Below, one piece after another: positions 26,359 through 35,410 of a DNA stretch of 64,000 nt. This DNA comes from DASRDZ01 sp035652335 (GTDB lineage: Bacteria; Chloroflexota; Dormibacteria; Aeolococcales; Aeolococcaceae): assembly GCA_035652335.1 (NCBI GenBank), contig DASRDZ010000007.1:1-64000 (forward strand). Direction: 5' to 3'. The number at the start of each line of letters is the position of its first letter. The first letter of the stretch is position 1. The notes beneath the pieces are model-generated. The model had not been told where the DNA came from. It was given only the letters and a program-made list of their open reading frames with translations, and ran no database searches. Position numbers and translations under genes: made by a program.

Positions 26359-27150
26359 TCAGCCGGAAGCGCCGAACAGCCTGCCGACGGCGAAGCCCAC
26401 GGCGGCGGCGCCGAGCCCGATGACCACCATCTGCACGCCGTTGCGGCGCCAGTCGCCGACCAGGGTGACGGCGGAATAGACGCCGACCGCGAAGAGCACC
26501 ACCGCGGCGAGCACGACGGCGGTGATCAGTGCGGGCTGGCGGGCCAGCCAGACGAAGGGCAGCAGCGGGATGAGATGCCCGATCAGCGTGGCGACGGTGA
26601 TGATCACCGCGCTGCGCAGGATGGTCGGCGCCTCCACCGGGGAGAGGTGCAGCTCCTGGTCCATGATGGTGCCGATCCAGGTGTCGCGGTTGGCGGTGAT
26701 GGTGTCGACCACCCGGTCGAGCAGCTCACCCTCGAAGCCCATGCGCGCGTAGATGTCGCACACCTCCTCGCGTTCCAGGTCGGGCTCGGTGCTGACGTGA
26801 GTCTCTTCGCGCGCCCGCTGCGCGCGATAGTAGTCGCGCTGCGATCGCGCCGACGTGTATCCGACGGCCCCCATCGAGATCGACTCGGTGATCCCCGCGG
26901 CGAAGCCGGTGGCCAGCAGCACCGCCTTCGAGCCGCCGCCCGCGATGACGCCGAGGATGATGCCGAGGATGTTGACCAGCCCGTCCTGCCCACCGAGGAT
27001 GACGTCGTAGAGCCAGTTGGTGCCCACGTCGTGGCGATCGCGCCGGCGGTGTCGCGCCGCGACGACGTCGAGCACCGCGCGGCCCAGGCGCGTGGCCGGC
27101 GATCTCTGGTCCGTCTCGCGCGACACGGCGTCGGAGGGATCGCGGGACAT
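26359..27150 (-). CDS. VIT1/CCC1-family iron/manganese transporter
   Basis: 263 residues from ATG 27150; the frame stays open upstream but opposite or within the MarR gene. Family features: a first helix with YDVILGGQDGLVNILGIILG, a second helix with TGFAAGITESISMGAVGY, a charged cytosolic helical domain (EREEVCDIYARMGFEGE...DRVVDTI) where vacuolar relatives bind metal, and three C-terminal helices. Members move Fe2+ or Mn2+ out of the cytosol. It lies 29 bases downstream of the MarR-fusion gene, in the same direction, so it is probably in that transcript. Confidence 0.88.
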   Translation of the reverse strand: MSRDPSDAVSRETDQRSPATRLGRAVLDVVAARHRRRDRHDVGTNWLYDVILGGQDGLVNILGIILGVIAGGGSKAVLLATGFAAGITESISMGAVGYTSARSQRDYYRAQRAREETHVSTEPDLEREEVCDIYARMGFEGELLDRVVDTITANRDTWIGTIMDQELHLSPVEAPTILRSAVIITVATLIGHLIPLLPFVWLARQPALITAVVLAAVVLFAVGVYSAVTLVGDWRRNGVQMVVIGLGAAAVGFAVGRLFGASG

Positions 27151-27179
27151 CGTGGTCCCGCAGTATGGACGCCCCAGCG

Positions 27180-28271
27180 TCAGCGCGGGTCGACGGTGAG
27201 CTTGCTGGCCCCTCCGCGCACGTCGACGACGTAGCGGTCGGCGGCTCCGGCCGCCGTGGCGGGGACGTACCACTCGGCGTCGCCGCCGCTTGGCCCGAAG
27301 CGCCGCCCGTCGACCGCGACATGCGCGGCTCCGCCCTTGACGCGGACCTCGACGGGCACGCCGCGCGGCCGCCGGATGGCGACACGATGCGCGCCGCCGC
27401 TCAGGCTGATGGGCACCACGCCGGAGGGGGCGCCCACCTGCAGGTCGACGCGGACCGCTCCCCCGGAGACGGCGAAGGAGCGCAGCGCGACCGCGCTGAG
27501 GTCGGCGTCCAATCCCACCGCGCCGCGCTCCACCTCCACCTCCCAGGGGATGCGGGCGTTGAGGGTCAGCGCGAGGAGGCGGTGCCCCCAGCCGAACAGC
27601 GGAGTCCTGCGGGGCCTGACGTTCACCGTGCCGCCGTCGACATCGATGAGGGGTGCGGCGCCCTCGGCGTGGGCGCGGTAGAGCTCGGACATCCCCGCGT
27701 CGCCGGTGATCCGAATCGCGCCGACGCCCGGCGAGAGGACCAGCCGCCCCACCCGCGCGCCGGCCAGCGGCGCGTCGAGCTCGTGCTGCGCGGAGTGCTG
27801 GCCGCGCAGCGCGGCGGCGTGCTCGAGCAGCACCGGGTGGGCGCGCGACATGGCGTCGACGACCAGCTGCAGCTCGCGGTCGCTGTAGCCCTCGTACTGC
27901 TCGGCCGACGCTCGGGTGAGGCCGGCCAGCGCCTCGCCCACGGCGGCGTCGCGCGCCGCGATGACGTCGCCGGGCACGGCGCGGACGACGACGCGGCGCC
28001 GGTCGCTGGGGTCGTTCTCGCGCTGGAGCAGCCCGGCCTTCTCGAGCCGGTCGAGCACGCCGGTGACCGCGCCGGTGGTGAGGCCTGTGGACTCGGCGAC
28101 CTGGCCGGCCGTCATCGGGCCGGCGCTGACCACGACGGCGAGGCACTGCAGGTCGGTGATGTTGATCTTCAGCCGGTCGGCGACGCTCTGCGCCAGCAGG
28201 ACCAGCTCGGCGCCGAGGCGGGTCCACTCGGCGGTCAGGGAGGCGACGAGGTCGTCACGGGATGCGGGCAT
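27180..28271 (-). CDS. MarR regulator fused to a DUF4097-like adhesin beta domain
   Basis: 363 residues. The N-terminal ~145 residues are a MarR winged helix (ITDLQCLAVVVSAGPMTAGQVAESTGLTTGAVTGVLDRLE; wing DPSDRRRVVVRA). From about residue 165 the protein changes to repeated short beta strands rich in Gly and Val (GDAGMSELYRA, ALRSFAVSGGAVRVDL, ISLSGGAHRVAI, VRVKGGAAHVAV, VVDVRGGASKLTV), the pattern of the DUF4097/putative adhesin beta-solenoid. There is no signal peptide or membrane helix, so the beta domain should be cytosolic and may act as a sensor or oligomerisation part. Its start faces the ABC operon across a perfect operator, so it likely represses that operon and itself. Confidence 0.88.
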   Translation of the reverse strand: MPASRDDLVASLTAEWTRLGAELVLLAQSVADRLKINITDLQCLAVVVSAGPMTAGQVAESTGLTTGAVTGVLDRLEKAGLLQRENDPSDRRRVVVRAVPGDVIAARDAAVGEALAGLTRASAEQYEGYSDRELQLVVDAMSRAHPVLLEHAAALRGQHSAQHELDAPLAGARVGRLVLSPGVGAIRITGDAGMSELYRAHAEGAAPLIDVDGGTVNVRPRRTPLFGWGHRLLALTLNARIPWEVEVERGAVGLDADLSAVALRSFAVSGGAVRVDLQVGAPSGVVPISLSGGAHRVAIRRPRGVPVEVRVKGGAAHVAVDGRRFGPSGGDAEWYVPATAAGAADRYVVDVRGGASKLTVDPR

Positions 28272-28274
28272 GGC

Positions 28275-28303
28275 TTGACTCTTTCTCTCAGCGTGATTAT
28301 CTT
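28275..28303 (+). promoter_or_regulatory. Promoter of the ABC exporter operon
   Basis: TTGACT (28275-28280), 17-base spacer, TATCTT (28298-28303), 64 bases before the ATP-binding gene. The -10 box forms the left arm of the operator described next. Confidence 0.6.
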
Positions 28304-28320
28304 CTTAGTACTCTAAGATA
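28298..28320. promoter_or_regulatory. MarR-type operator (nested inverted repeats)
   Basis: TATCTT (28298-28303) and AAGATA (28315-28320) are inverted arms; inside them CTTAG (28304-28308) and CTAAG (28313-28317) form a second inverted pair over TACT. The AT-rich palindrome covers the -10 box and lies between the MarR-fusion gene and the ABC operon, the expected site for that repressor. Confidence 0.65.
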
Positions 28321-28366
28321 CTCACGGCCGCTGAATTCTAACACAACTTGAGGAGAGACGCCACCC

Positions 28367-29335
28367 ATGACACCCATGATCGAGGCCTCCGGCCTCACCA
28401 AGCGCTTCGGCAGGACCCTCGCCCTCGACCGGCTCGACCTCGTCGCCCAGCCTGGCCAGGTGGTCGCCGTGCTGGGACCCAACGGCGCGGGCAAGACCAC
28501 CCTCGTGCGCAGCATCGCCACCCTGGTCCGTCCCGACGGCGGCAACCTGCGCGTCTTCGGCCACGACGTGCGCCGCGAGGCGGCGGCCGTGCGGGCCGTC
28601 ATCGGCCTCGCCGGGCAGTACGCCGCCCTGGAGCCCGCCATGACCGGGCGCGAGAACCTGGAGATGATCGCCGTCCTCTTCGGTCTCGACCGCATCTCCG
28701 CGCGCACCGCCGCGGCGCGCGTGCTGGCCCAGCTCGACCTCGTCGACGCCGGCGACCGCCTGGTGCGCACGTACTCCGGCGGCATGCGGCGCCGGCTCGA
28801 CCTGGGGGCCTCGCTGGTCGGCGCGCCGCGCCTGTTGCTCCTCGACGAGCCCACCACCGGGCTCGACCCGCGCAGCCGCATCGAGCTGTGGGACGCCATC
28901 CGCGCCCTCGTCGACCAGGGCACCGACGTCCTGCTCACCACCCAGTACCTCGACGAGGCCGACCGTCTGGCCGGCCGCATCGTCATCGTCGACCACGGCC
29001 GCGTCGTCGCCGCGGGGACGCCGGCCGAGCTGAAGCAGCGCGCCGGTCGCAGCGTCGTCGAGGTGCACGTGCGCGACAGCGCCGAGCTGCCGCGCGTCGC
29101 CGCCGCGCTTGCACGCCTCGACCACGGCGCACCGCAGGTCGAGGAGGCGACGCGGCGGGTCAGCGTCGCCGTCGAGGCGGGCGTCGACCGCCTCCGCGAC
29201 GCGCTGCAGGCGCTCAGCGAGGCGGACGCGGAGGTCGAGGACATCTCGTTGCGACCGCCGACGCTCGACGAGGTGTTCCTCTCGTTCACCGGCACGACGG
29301 GCCACGGCACCGTCGCCATGGAGGCATGTGCATGA
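28367..29335 (+). CDS. Drug-type ABC transporter ATP-binding protein (DrrA-like)
   Basis: 322 residues. ABC core: Walker A GPNGAGKTT near 38, signature YSGGMRRRLDL near 138, Walker B LLLLDEPTTGLDP near 154, then H-loop region TTQYLDEADRLA. The C-terminal ~90 residues are the extra domain typical of DrrA/CcmA-type exporters (PTLDEVFLSFTG). It energises export of hydrophobic drugs or lipids with the permease encoded next, whose ATG overlaps this stop (ATGA). Controlled by the promoter and operator just upstream. Confidence 0.93.
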   Translation: MTPMIEASGLTKRFGRTLALDRLDLVAQPGQVVAVLGPNGAGKTTLVRSIATLVRPDGGNLRVFGHDVRREAAAVRAVIGLAGQYAALEPAMTGRENLEMIAVLFGLDRISARTAAARVLAQLDLVDAGDRLVRTYSGGMRRRLDLGASLVGAPRLLLLDEPTTGLDPRSRIELWDAIRALVDQGTDVLLTTQYLDEADRLAGRIVIVDHGRVVAAGTPAELKQRAGRSVVEVHVRDSAELPRVAAALARLDHGAPQVEEATRRVSVAVEAGVDRLRDALQALSEADAEVEDISLRPPTLDEVFLSFTGTTGHGTVAMEACA

Positions 29336-30114
29336 GCAGCGCGACGATGCGGGCGAGCACCCTGGTGATCGCCCGCCGCAGCATGGTGCGGTTCTTCCGC
29401 ACGCCCCAGCTCGTCGTCCTGGGCACGGTGCAGGGCGCCATCTTCCTGCTCGTCTACCGCTACGTCTTCGGCGGCGCCATCGACGCCGGCGGCATCCCCT
29501 ACGTCGACTTCCTGGTGCCGGGGTTCATCGCCACCATGGTGCTGTTCGTCGGCGTCGGCGTCGCCGCGGGAGTCGCCGAGGACATGCGCGAGGGCTTCGT
29601 CGACCGGCTGCGCTCGCTGCCCATCCCGCGCAGCGCCGTGCTGAGCGGGCGCGCGCTCGCCGACGTCGCGCAGCTCGTCTGGGGCCTGGGTATCACCACT
29701 GCGCTCGGCTTCGTGGTCGGCTTCCGCTTCCACGGATCTGCCGGCGCGGCGCTGGCGGCCTTCGCGCTGTGTGTCGCGTACGGCGTCGCCTTCGAGTGGA
29801 TGTTCGTCGCCCTCGGCACCCTGGCCAGCAACGCCCAGGCGGCGCAGGGGATCGGCTTCCTCGTCTTCCCGCTCACCTTCGTGTCGAGCGCCTACGTCCC
29901 CGTGGACTCGATGCCCGGATGGCTGCAGGCCTTCGCCAACCATCAGCCCATCACGGTGATGGTGGACGCCGTGCGCTCCCTCGCCCTGGGGCCGCAGGCG
30001 GGTCCCCTGCTCGCCCACGACTCCGGCTACTACGTTGCCAGGGCGCTGCTCTGGACGGCGGGGATCATCGTGGTGTTCGCGCCGCTCGCGGTGGCGCGGT
30101 TCCGCCGCGGGTGA
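29332..30114 (+). CDS. ABC-2 type transporter permease (DrrB-like)
   Basis: 260 residues from the ATG at 29332 in the ATGA overlap, with GGAGG 8-12 bases before. Six hydrophobic helices, and the ABC-2 conserved segment DMREGFVDRLRSLPIPRSAVLSGR between helices 2 and 3, followed by SSAYVPVDSMPGWLQAFANHQPIT, the family's late signature. Forms the membrane channel of the exporter with the ATP-binding subunit. It converges with the acyl-CoA ligase gene with 10 bases between stops. Confidence 0.92.
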   Translation: MSSATMRASTLVIARRSMVRFFRTPQLVVLGTVQGAIFLLVYRYVFGGAIDAGGIPYVDFLVPGFIATMVLFVGVGVAAGVAEDMREGFVDRLRSLPIPRSAVLSGRALADVAQLVWGLGITTALGFVVGFRFHGSAGAALAAFALCVAYGVAFEWMFVALGTLASNAQAAQGIGFLVFPLTFVSSAYVPVDSMPGWLQAFANHQPITVMVDAVRSLALGPQAGPLLAHDSGYYVARALLWTAGIIVVFAPLAVARFRRG

Positions 30115-30124
30115 GCCGCGCTGG

Positions 30125-31753
30125 TCAGTCGCCTCCGCCTGCGGAAACCGCGGCGGAAGCGTACCTGGCGCGCACCGCCTTCTTGTCGAACTTGCCGACG
30201 CTGGTGCGCGGCACCTCCTCGACGATCTCGACGCGGTCGGGAAGCTGCCAGCGCGCCCAGCCGCGCGACTCGAGATGCGCGCGGACGCCGTCCAGGGTCA
30301 CCGTCGCGCCGGATCGCGGCACCACCACCGCCAGCGGGCGCTCCTGCCACTTCGGGTCGGGGATGGCCACAACCGCCGCCTCGACGACGTCGGGCATGGC
30401 CATGATGTCGCCCTCCATGTCGACCGAGGAGATCCACTCCCCGCCGGACTTGATGAGGTCCTTGCTGCGGTCGGCGATGACGAAGTAGCCGTCGGGCGAG
30501 GCGACGGCGACGTCGCCGGTGCGGAACCAGCCGTCCTCGAAGCACTCCGCGCCGGCCCCCTTCCAGTACGACTCCGCCACCCACGGGCCGCGGACCCAGA
30601 GGTCGCCCATCGTCTCGCCGTCGGGGGGCACCTCCTTCCCCTCGGCGTCGCGGATGGAGAGGTCGACGCCGGGGATGGGCAGTCCCGCCTGGCAGCGCGC
30701 ACGCGTGGTCACCTCGTCGTCGGGCAGGTTGCGCAGCGCGTGGTGCGGCCAGGCCATGCTGGCCAGCGGCGAGGTCTCGGTCATCCCCCACGCCTGGATG
30801 ACGGGCAGGCCGAACTCGCGGAGGAAGCGCTCGATGAGGGGTCGCGGTGGTTGCGACCCGCCGCAGACGAGATGGCGCATCGCGGGCAGGCGCACGCCGC
30901 GCGCCGCGAGCTCGTCGGCAGCGGCGATCCACACCGTGGGCACGCCGCCGCTGATGGTCACCTCCTCGTCGACGAGCAGGTCGACGAGCGGGCCGGCCTC
31001 CAGCGGCCCCGCGCTGAAGACGAGCTTGGCGCCCACCGCCACGGCGGCGTGCGGCATTCCCCAGGCCATGGCGTGGAACATCGGCACCACGGGCAGCACG
31101 CAGTCGGAGGGACCGATGCCGACGCCGGCGGCCGAGCTCACCGCCATGGTGTGCAGGACCACCGAGCGATGCGTGTACACGACGCCCTTGGGCCGCCCCG
31201 TCGTCCCCGACGTGTAGCAGATGCCGAGCGGCGTGCGTTCGTCGATCTCCGGCTCGTCGTAGGTGTCGGGCTGCGCCGCGAGCAGCGACTCGTAGGCGAC
31301 CACGTCGCGCAGCGAGGTGGCAGGCACGGTGTCGGAGAGCACGATGACGTGCGACACGCCACCCAACCCGCCCAGCGCGTCGACCTGCTCCAGCAGCGGC
31401 AGCAGATCCGGGTCGGCGAGGATGACGCGGTCGTCGGCGTCGTCGATGATGTAGGCCAGCTCCGCGGGGCTGAGGCGCAGGTTGAGCGTGTGGATCATCC
31501 GCCCCGTGCCGGGGATGCCGAAGTAGCACTCCAGGTGGCGATGGTGGTTCCAGGCCAGGGTGGCGACGCGCGCACCCGCCTCGATCCCCAGCGAGTCCAG
31601 CGCGTTCATCAGCCGCCGCGTGCGCAACGCGAACTCGCCGTAGGTGGTGCGCCGCACCTGCCCGTCGGGGAAGCGGCTGACGATCTCGACGTCGCGGTGA
31701 TGCCGGTCGGCGTGGGCGAGCAGCAACCGGCTGGTCAGCTGCACGTCCATCAT
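30125..31753 (-). CDS. AMP-forming acyl-CoA ligase (fatty acid/aromatic acid CoA synthetase)
   Basis: 542 residues from ATG 31753, two bases after the hydrolase stop. Adenylate-forming motifs: P-loop YTSGTTGRPKGVVYTHRS near 180, WGMTETSP near 325, GWFRTGD near 412, DRSKDLIKSGGEWIS near 430, and the C-terminal catalytic Lys in TSVGKFDKK near 523. Converts a carboxylic acid, ATP and CoA to acyl-CoA. It closes the uptake operon, which suggests it activates the acid taken up by the transporter upstream. The substrate cannot be read from the sequence. Confidence 0.93.
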   Translation of the reverse strand: MMDVQLTSRLLLAHADRHHRDVEIVSRFPDGQVRRTTYGEFALRTRRLMNALDSLGIEAGARVATLAWNHHRHLECYFGIPGTGRMIHTLNLRLSPAELAYIIDDADDRVILADPDLLPLLEQVDALGGLGGVSHVIVLSDTVPATSLRDVVAYESLLAAQPDTYDEPEIDERTPLGICYTSGTTGRPKGVVYTHRSVVLHTMAVSSAAGVGIGPSDCVLPVVPMFHAMAWGMPHAAVAVGAKLVFSAGPLEAGPLVDLLVDEEVTISGGVPTVWIAAADELAARGVRLPAMRHLVCGGSQPPRPLIERFLREFGLPVIQAWGMTETSPLASMAWPHHALRNLPDDEVTTRARCQAGLPIPGVDLSIRDAEGKEVPPDGETMGDLWVRGPWVAESYWKGAGAECFEDGWFRTGDVAVASPDGYFVIADRSKDLIKSGGEWISSVDMEGDIMAMPDVVEAAVVAIPDPKWQERPLAVVVPRSGATVTLDGVRAHLESRGWARWQLPDRVEIVEEVPRTSVGKFDKKAVRARYASAAVSAGGGD

Positions 31754-31755
31754 GG

Positions 31756-32646
31756 TCACCGGGCGCGCACTCCCAGGAACTCCGCGATGTGGCGCGCCGA
31801 GTCCTCGTGGGTGTTGATGCCGTAGTGGTTGGCGTCGACCTCGACACTGCGCGCGGTGGGCACCTCGCGCAGGAAGCGGACGCGCTCCGGCTCCGGCACG
31901 ATGTGGCCCAGTCCGGGTAGCAGCTCCCGCGAGGCGCGGAGCAGCAGCACCGGCATGGTCAGCGCCTTCCAGAGTGCGTAGACGCCGGCGCTGTCGCCGA
32001 ACGCATACGACCCCGCCCCGAAGGCGCCGTCCTCCAGCACCGCGCCGCGGTCGGTCAGCGAGGCCACGCCGCCCTCGGCCGGCTGCAGCTCGTACTCGAA
32101 GTAGCGCTGCCAGTAGTCGCTCCAGGGCTCGATGGTGCCGATCTGCCGGACCAGGGCGACGTAGCCCTCGACCGAGGGGTACACGGCGCCGAGCCGCGCC
32201 ACCGCCGCACCGATGGGACCGAGCACGGACTCGTCGGGACGCCCGGCGATGTCGAGCAGGGCGATGCGCTCGATGCGCGACGCGTCGAGCCACGCCGCGG
32301 TCATGGCCACGGCGCCGCCCATCGACTGCCCGATCAGGGAGAACCGCTTCGCTCCCAGCGCATCGGCGACGGCGAGGACGTCGCGCGCGTGGTTGATCCA
32401 GCCGTAGGTGCCGGGCGGGGTCACCTCGCTGCGTCCGCGACCGCGCAGGTCGATGGCGACCACCTGGAGCGCGTCGCAGGCGAGCCGCTCGCCGAGGAAG
32501 TCGAAGCTCTTGAGGTTCGCGCTCAGCCCCGGGATGCAGATGGCGAGCGGCGCGTCCTCGGGCCCGAAGCGCTCGGCATGGACGCGTCCCGAGGGGAGCT
32601 GGAGGTCGAACTCCTGGGGCACGACGGTGGGCTGCAGCGTCGTCAT
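31756..32646 (-). CDS. Alpha/beta hydrolase
   Basis: 296 residues. Fold landmarks: the oxyanion strand ICIPGLSANLKSF, the nucleophile elbow GQSMGG near 104 (Ser106), DLRGRGRSE near 68, and the late His in VDANHYGIN near 275. No signal peptide, so cytosolic; probably cleaves an ester, lactone or C-C bond of the imported substrate. The ATG overlaps the stop of the ABC ATPase before it (ATGA), and its stop is followed after two bases by the ligase start, so this is a tightly packed operon. Confidence 0.9.
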   Translation of the reverse strand: MTTLQPTVVPQEFDLQLPSGRVHAERFGPEDAPLAICIPGLSANLKSFDFLGERLACDALQVVAIDLRGRGRSEVTPPGTYGWINHARDVLAVADALGAKRFSLIGQSMGGAVAMTAAWLDASRIERIALLDIAGRPDESVLGPIGAAVARLGAVYPSVEGYVALVRQIGTIEPWSDYWQRYFEYELQPAEGGVASLTDRGAVLEDGAFGAGSYAFGDSAGVYALWKALTMPVLLLRASRELLPGLGHIVPEPERVRFLREVPTARSVEVDANHYGINTHEDSARHIAEFLGVRAR

Positions 32647-33470
32647 GTGCGGTCTCCGTTGCCAGCGTGTGGGTGTGCCGCCGCCCCGCCACGCCGGAGG
32701 AGGCGGCCGATGCCGAGCTCCTGGGCAACGCGATCGCGGTCGAGATGGGCGACGTCGCCGCTGTACACGACGCGCCCCTGGCGCAGCAGGTGGGCGGTGT
32801 TGACCAGCTGCATGCCGAAGGTGATGTTCTGCTCGACGAGCAGGATGGTGAGCCCGTCGCGGTTGAGCGCGCCCAGGGTGGTGAAGAGCTCCTCGACGAT
32901 CTTCGGCGCCAGCCCCGCCGAGGGCTCGTCGATGAGCAGCAGGCGCGGCTCCGACATCAGCGCGCGCGCCACCGAGAGGCTGGCCTGCTCGCCGCCCGAC
33001 ATCGTGCCCGCCGCCTGGTCCCGCCGCGCGTAGAGCACCGGGAAGCGCTCGTAGACGCGCTCCAGCAGCGGCTGGTACTGCTCGCGGTTGCGGCGGCGCA
33101 GCTGGTAGGCGCCGAGACGCAGGTTCTGCTCGACGGTGAGCTCGGTGAAGACCTGCTTGCCCTGGGGCACGTTGCCGATGCCCAGCGACACCCGCCGCTC
33201 CGCACTCAACCCGGTGATGGCGTTGGCGCCCAGCATGATCCTGCCACTCCAGGCAGGAACCAGGCCGGCGATGACCTTGAGGGTGACGCTCTTGCCCGCG
33301 CCGTTGAGCCCGAAGATGCCGGCGATCTCGCCGTCGCGCGCGGACATGTCGATGCCGTGCAGCACCGCGTGGGCGCCGAAGCCGGCCACCACGCCGCTGA
33401 CGTCGAGCAGCGGCTGGACCGGGTGCCGGCGGGAACGGTCCTGCGGGACGACGCCGAGCAGCGCGGTCAT
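32643..33470 (-). CDS. livF: Branched-chain-type ABC importer ATPase (LivF)
   Basis: 275 residues. Walker A GLNGAGKSV near 55, signature MSGGEQASLSVARAL near 157, Walker B LLLIDEPSAGLAP near 175, H-loop LLVEQNI. LivF-type length with a short Arg/His-rich N-terminal extension. Pairs with the ATPase half of the next upstream gene to power uptake. Its ATG overlaps the preceding stop by 4 bases and its own stop overlaps the hydrolase start. Confidence 0.93.
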   Translation of the reverse strand: MTALLGVVPQDRSRRHPVQPLLDVSGVVAGFGAHAVLHGIDMSARDGEIAGIFGLNGAGKSVTLKVIAGLVPAWSGRIMLGANAITGLSAERRVSLGIGNVPQGKQVFTELTVEQNLRLGAYQLRRRNREQYQPLLERVYERFPVLYARRDQAAGTMSGGEQASLSVARALMSEPRLLLIDEPSAGLAPKIVEELFTTLGALNRDGLTILLVEQNITFGMQLVNTAHLLRQGRVVYSGDVAHLDRDRVAQELGIGRLLRRGGAAAHPHAGNGDRT

Positions 33471-35410
33471 GCCACCGCCTCCCCGAGATAGGCGTTGATC
33501 ACCTCGGGCTGGGCGAGGATCTCCTCCGGCGTGCCCGAGGCGATGACCCGGCCGGCGGTGAGCACGTAGACGCGGTCGCAGACGTCGAGCACCAGCGGCA
33601 CGTTGTGCTCGATGAGCAGCACCGTGCGCCCCTGCGAGTCGCGCAGGTCGCGCAGCCGGTCGGCCAGCGACTCCGCCATCACCGGCGCCATGCCCGCCGA
33701 GGGCTCGTCGAGCATCAGCAGCTCGGGATCGGTGAGCAGCGCGCAGGCGACCTCGACGATGCGCTGCTGGCCACCCGAGAGCAGGCGCACGGGCACGTCC
33801 TCGCGGCCGCCGAAGCCGAGCGCCGCGACGGCCGCCACGGCGCGCTCCCGCATGCGCTCCTCGGAGCGCGCCACCCGCCCGCTGTAGACCAGCGCCGAGC
33901 TCGGGTCATAGCCGGCCAGAACGTGCTGGGCCAGGAGCATGTTCTCCAGGATGCTCTGGTCCTTGGCCAGCCCGATCTGCTGGAAGGTGCGGGAGAGACC
34001 GAGCGCGGCGCGGTCGTGCGCGGTCAGGGCCGAGATGTCGCGCCCTCCCATGCGCACCCGACCCGTGTCCGGGCGCAGCAGGCCGGAGATGCAGTTGAAG
34101 AGGGTCGTCTTGCCCGCACCGTTGGGGCCGATCAGACCGACGATCTCGCCGCGGTCCACGCGCAGCGAGGCGCCGTCGACGGCGACAAGCCCGCCGAATC
34201 GCATGCTCACGGTCTCGACCTCGAGCAGCGGCACGGAACGGTCGAGCTCCAGCGTGCGCGCGGCCTCGACGGGGCGCGGCATCGAGGGCAATGCGGGCAT
34301 GGGGTGCTCCGACTCGTCGGCGGCCGCGGCGGCGAGGCGGCGACGGCGGTGCCCTCGCCGCTCGCGCACCAGGCCCGCGAAGCCGTCGGGATGGCGCGCC
34401 ACCGTGAGCATCAGCAGCAGCGAGCCGAGCATGGGGAAGATGCCGTAGATGAAGGAGCTGCTGCCGAAGCGGTCGCCGATGATGAACTGGAACATCTGGA
34501 AGACGAAGGCGGCGATGACCACGCCGGCGCGGCTGCCCAGGCCGCCGACCACCACGATGATGAGCAGGAGCAGCGAGTAGTCGACCGCGGCCGGCGGGTT
34601 GAACGTCTCCGAGTTGACCTGGTAGAAGGCGAAGCCGAACAGCGCGCCGGCGACACCGGCGATGGCGCCGCTGAGGACGAAGGCGAGCAGCTTGTAGCGC
34701 GACACGTCGACGCCGAACGAGCCCGCCACCGCCTCGCTCTCACGGATGGCCCGGAAGGCGCGGCCCAGCTTGCTGCGGGTGACGTTGCTGTCGAGCAGCC
34801 AGATGAGCACCAGCACCACCAATGCGGCGGCGAGCATGTCGGACTGCGGGGTGCTCACGGTGCGGCCCCACAGGCGTCGCACCACGTCCACGCCGGACGA
34901 CCCGCCGGTGAAGACGGTCAGCTGCAGGACGAAGTTGTACATCATGTAGCCGAAGGTGACCGTCACCACGGCGAGGTAGAGGCCGCGCAGCCGGAGCGCC
35001 GGGAAGCCGATGACCAGGGCGATCAACCCGCTCATCAGAGCCGCGACCGGCAGTCCCACCCACATCGGCAGGCCGGCGCCGCTGGTGACCAGGCCCGCGG
35101 CGTAGGAGCCGACGCCAAGCAGGGCGCCGTGGCCCAGGGAGATCTGTCCGGCGTAGCCGAGCAGCATGTTGAGCGAGAGGGCGCCGACCGCCATCGCCGC
35201 CGCCAGGGCCAGCGCCTGCGGATAGGTGCTGGGCAGCAGCGGCATGGCGCGGTACGTCAGCGTCGGCAGCAGAATGGCGCCGAGCAGGACCAGGATGACG
35301 TTGCTGCGCCGCGGCGTCAGCAGCGGACCGCGTCGCGAGGGCGCTGGTTGGGTGGCGGGTGGCGCAGCGCCCGGCTGCACCGCGCTGTCGGCGACGTGCA
35401 GCGTGGTCAT
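33467..35410 (-). CDS. Fused LivM permease-LivG ATPase
   Basis: 647 residues. Residues ~38-360 are a LivM-type permease with about ten helices (GYAGQISLGHGALLGVGSYA is the family signature). After an Arg-rich linker (RRGHRRRRLAAAAADESE) the LivG ATPase starts near 395: Walker A GPNGAGKTT ~427, signature LSGGQQRIVEVA ~545, Walker B LLMLDEPSAGMAP ~565. Permease and ATPase are separate genes in most Liv systems; fusions of this kind are known in high-GC bacteria. Stop and start overlaps on both sides show one translational unit with LivH and LivF. Confidence 0.93.
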   Translation of the reverse strand: MTTLHVADSAVQPGAAPPATQPAPSRRGPLLTPRRSNVILVLLGAILLPTLTYRAMPLLPSTYPQALALAAAMAVGALSLNMLLGYAGQISLGHGALLGVGSYAAGLVTSGAGLPMWVGLPVAALMSGLIALVIGFPALRLRGLYLAVVTVTFGYMMYNFVLQLTVFTGGSSGVDVVRRLWGRTVSTPQSDMLAAALVVLVLIWLLDSNVTRSKLGRAFRAIRESEAVAGSFGVDVSRYKLLAFVLSGAIAGVAGALFGFAFYQVNSETFNPPAAVDYSLLLLIIVVVGGLGSRAGVVIAAFVFQMFQFIIGDRFGSSSFIYGIFPMLGSLLLMLTVARHPDGFAGLVRERRGHRRRRLAAAAADESEHPMPALPSMPRPVEAARTLELDRSVPLLEVETVSMRFGGLVAVDGASLRVDRGEIVGLIGPNGAGKTTLFNCISGLLRPDTGRVRMGGRDISALTAHDRAALGLSRTFQQIGLAKDQSILENMLLAQHVLAGYDPSSALVYSGRVARSEERMRERAVAAVAALGFGGREDVPVRLLSGGQQRIVEVACALLTDPELLMLDEPSAGMAPVMAESLADRLRDLRDSQGRTVLLIEHNVPLVLDVCDRVYVLTAGRVIASGTPEEILAQPEVINAYLGEAVA

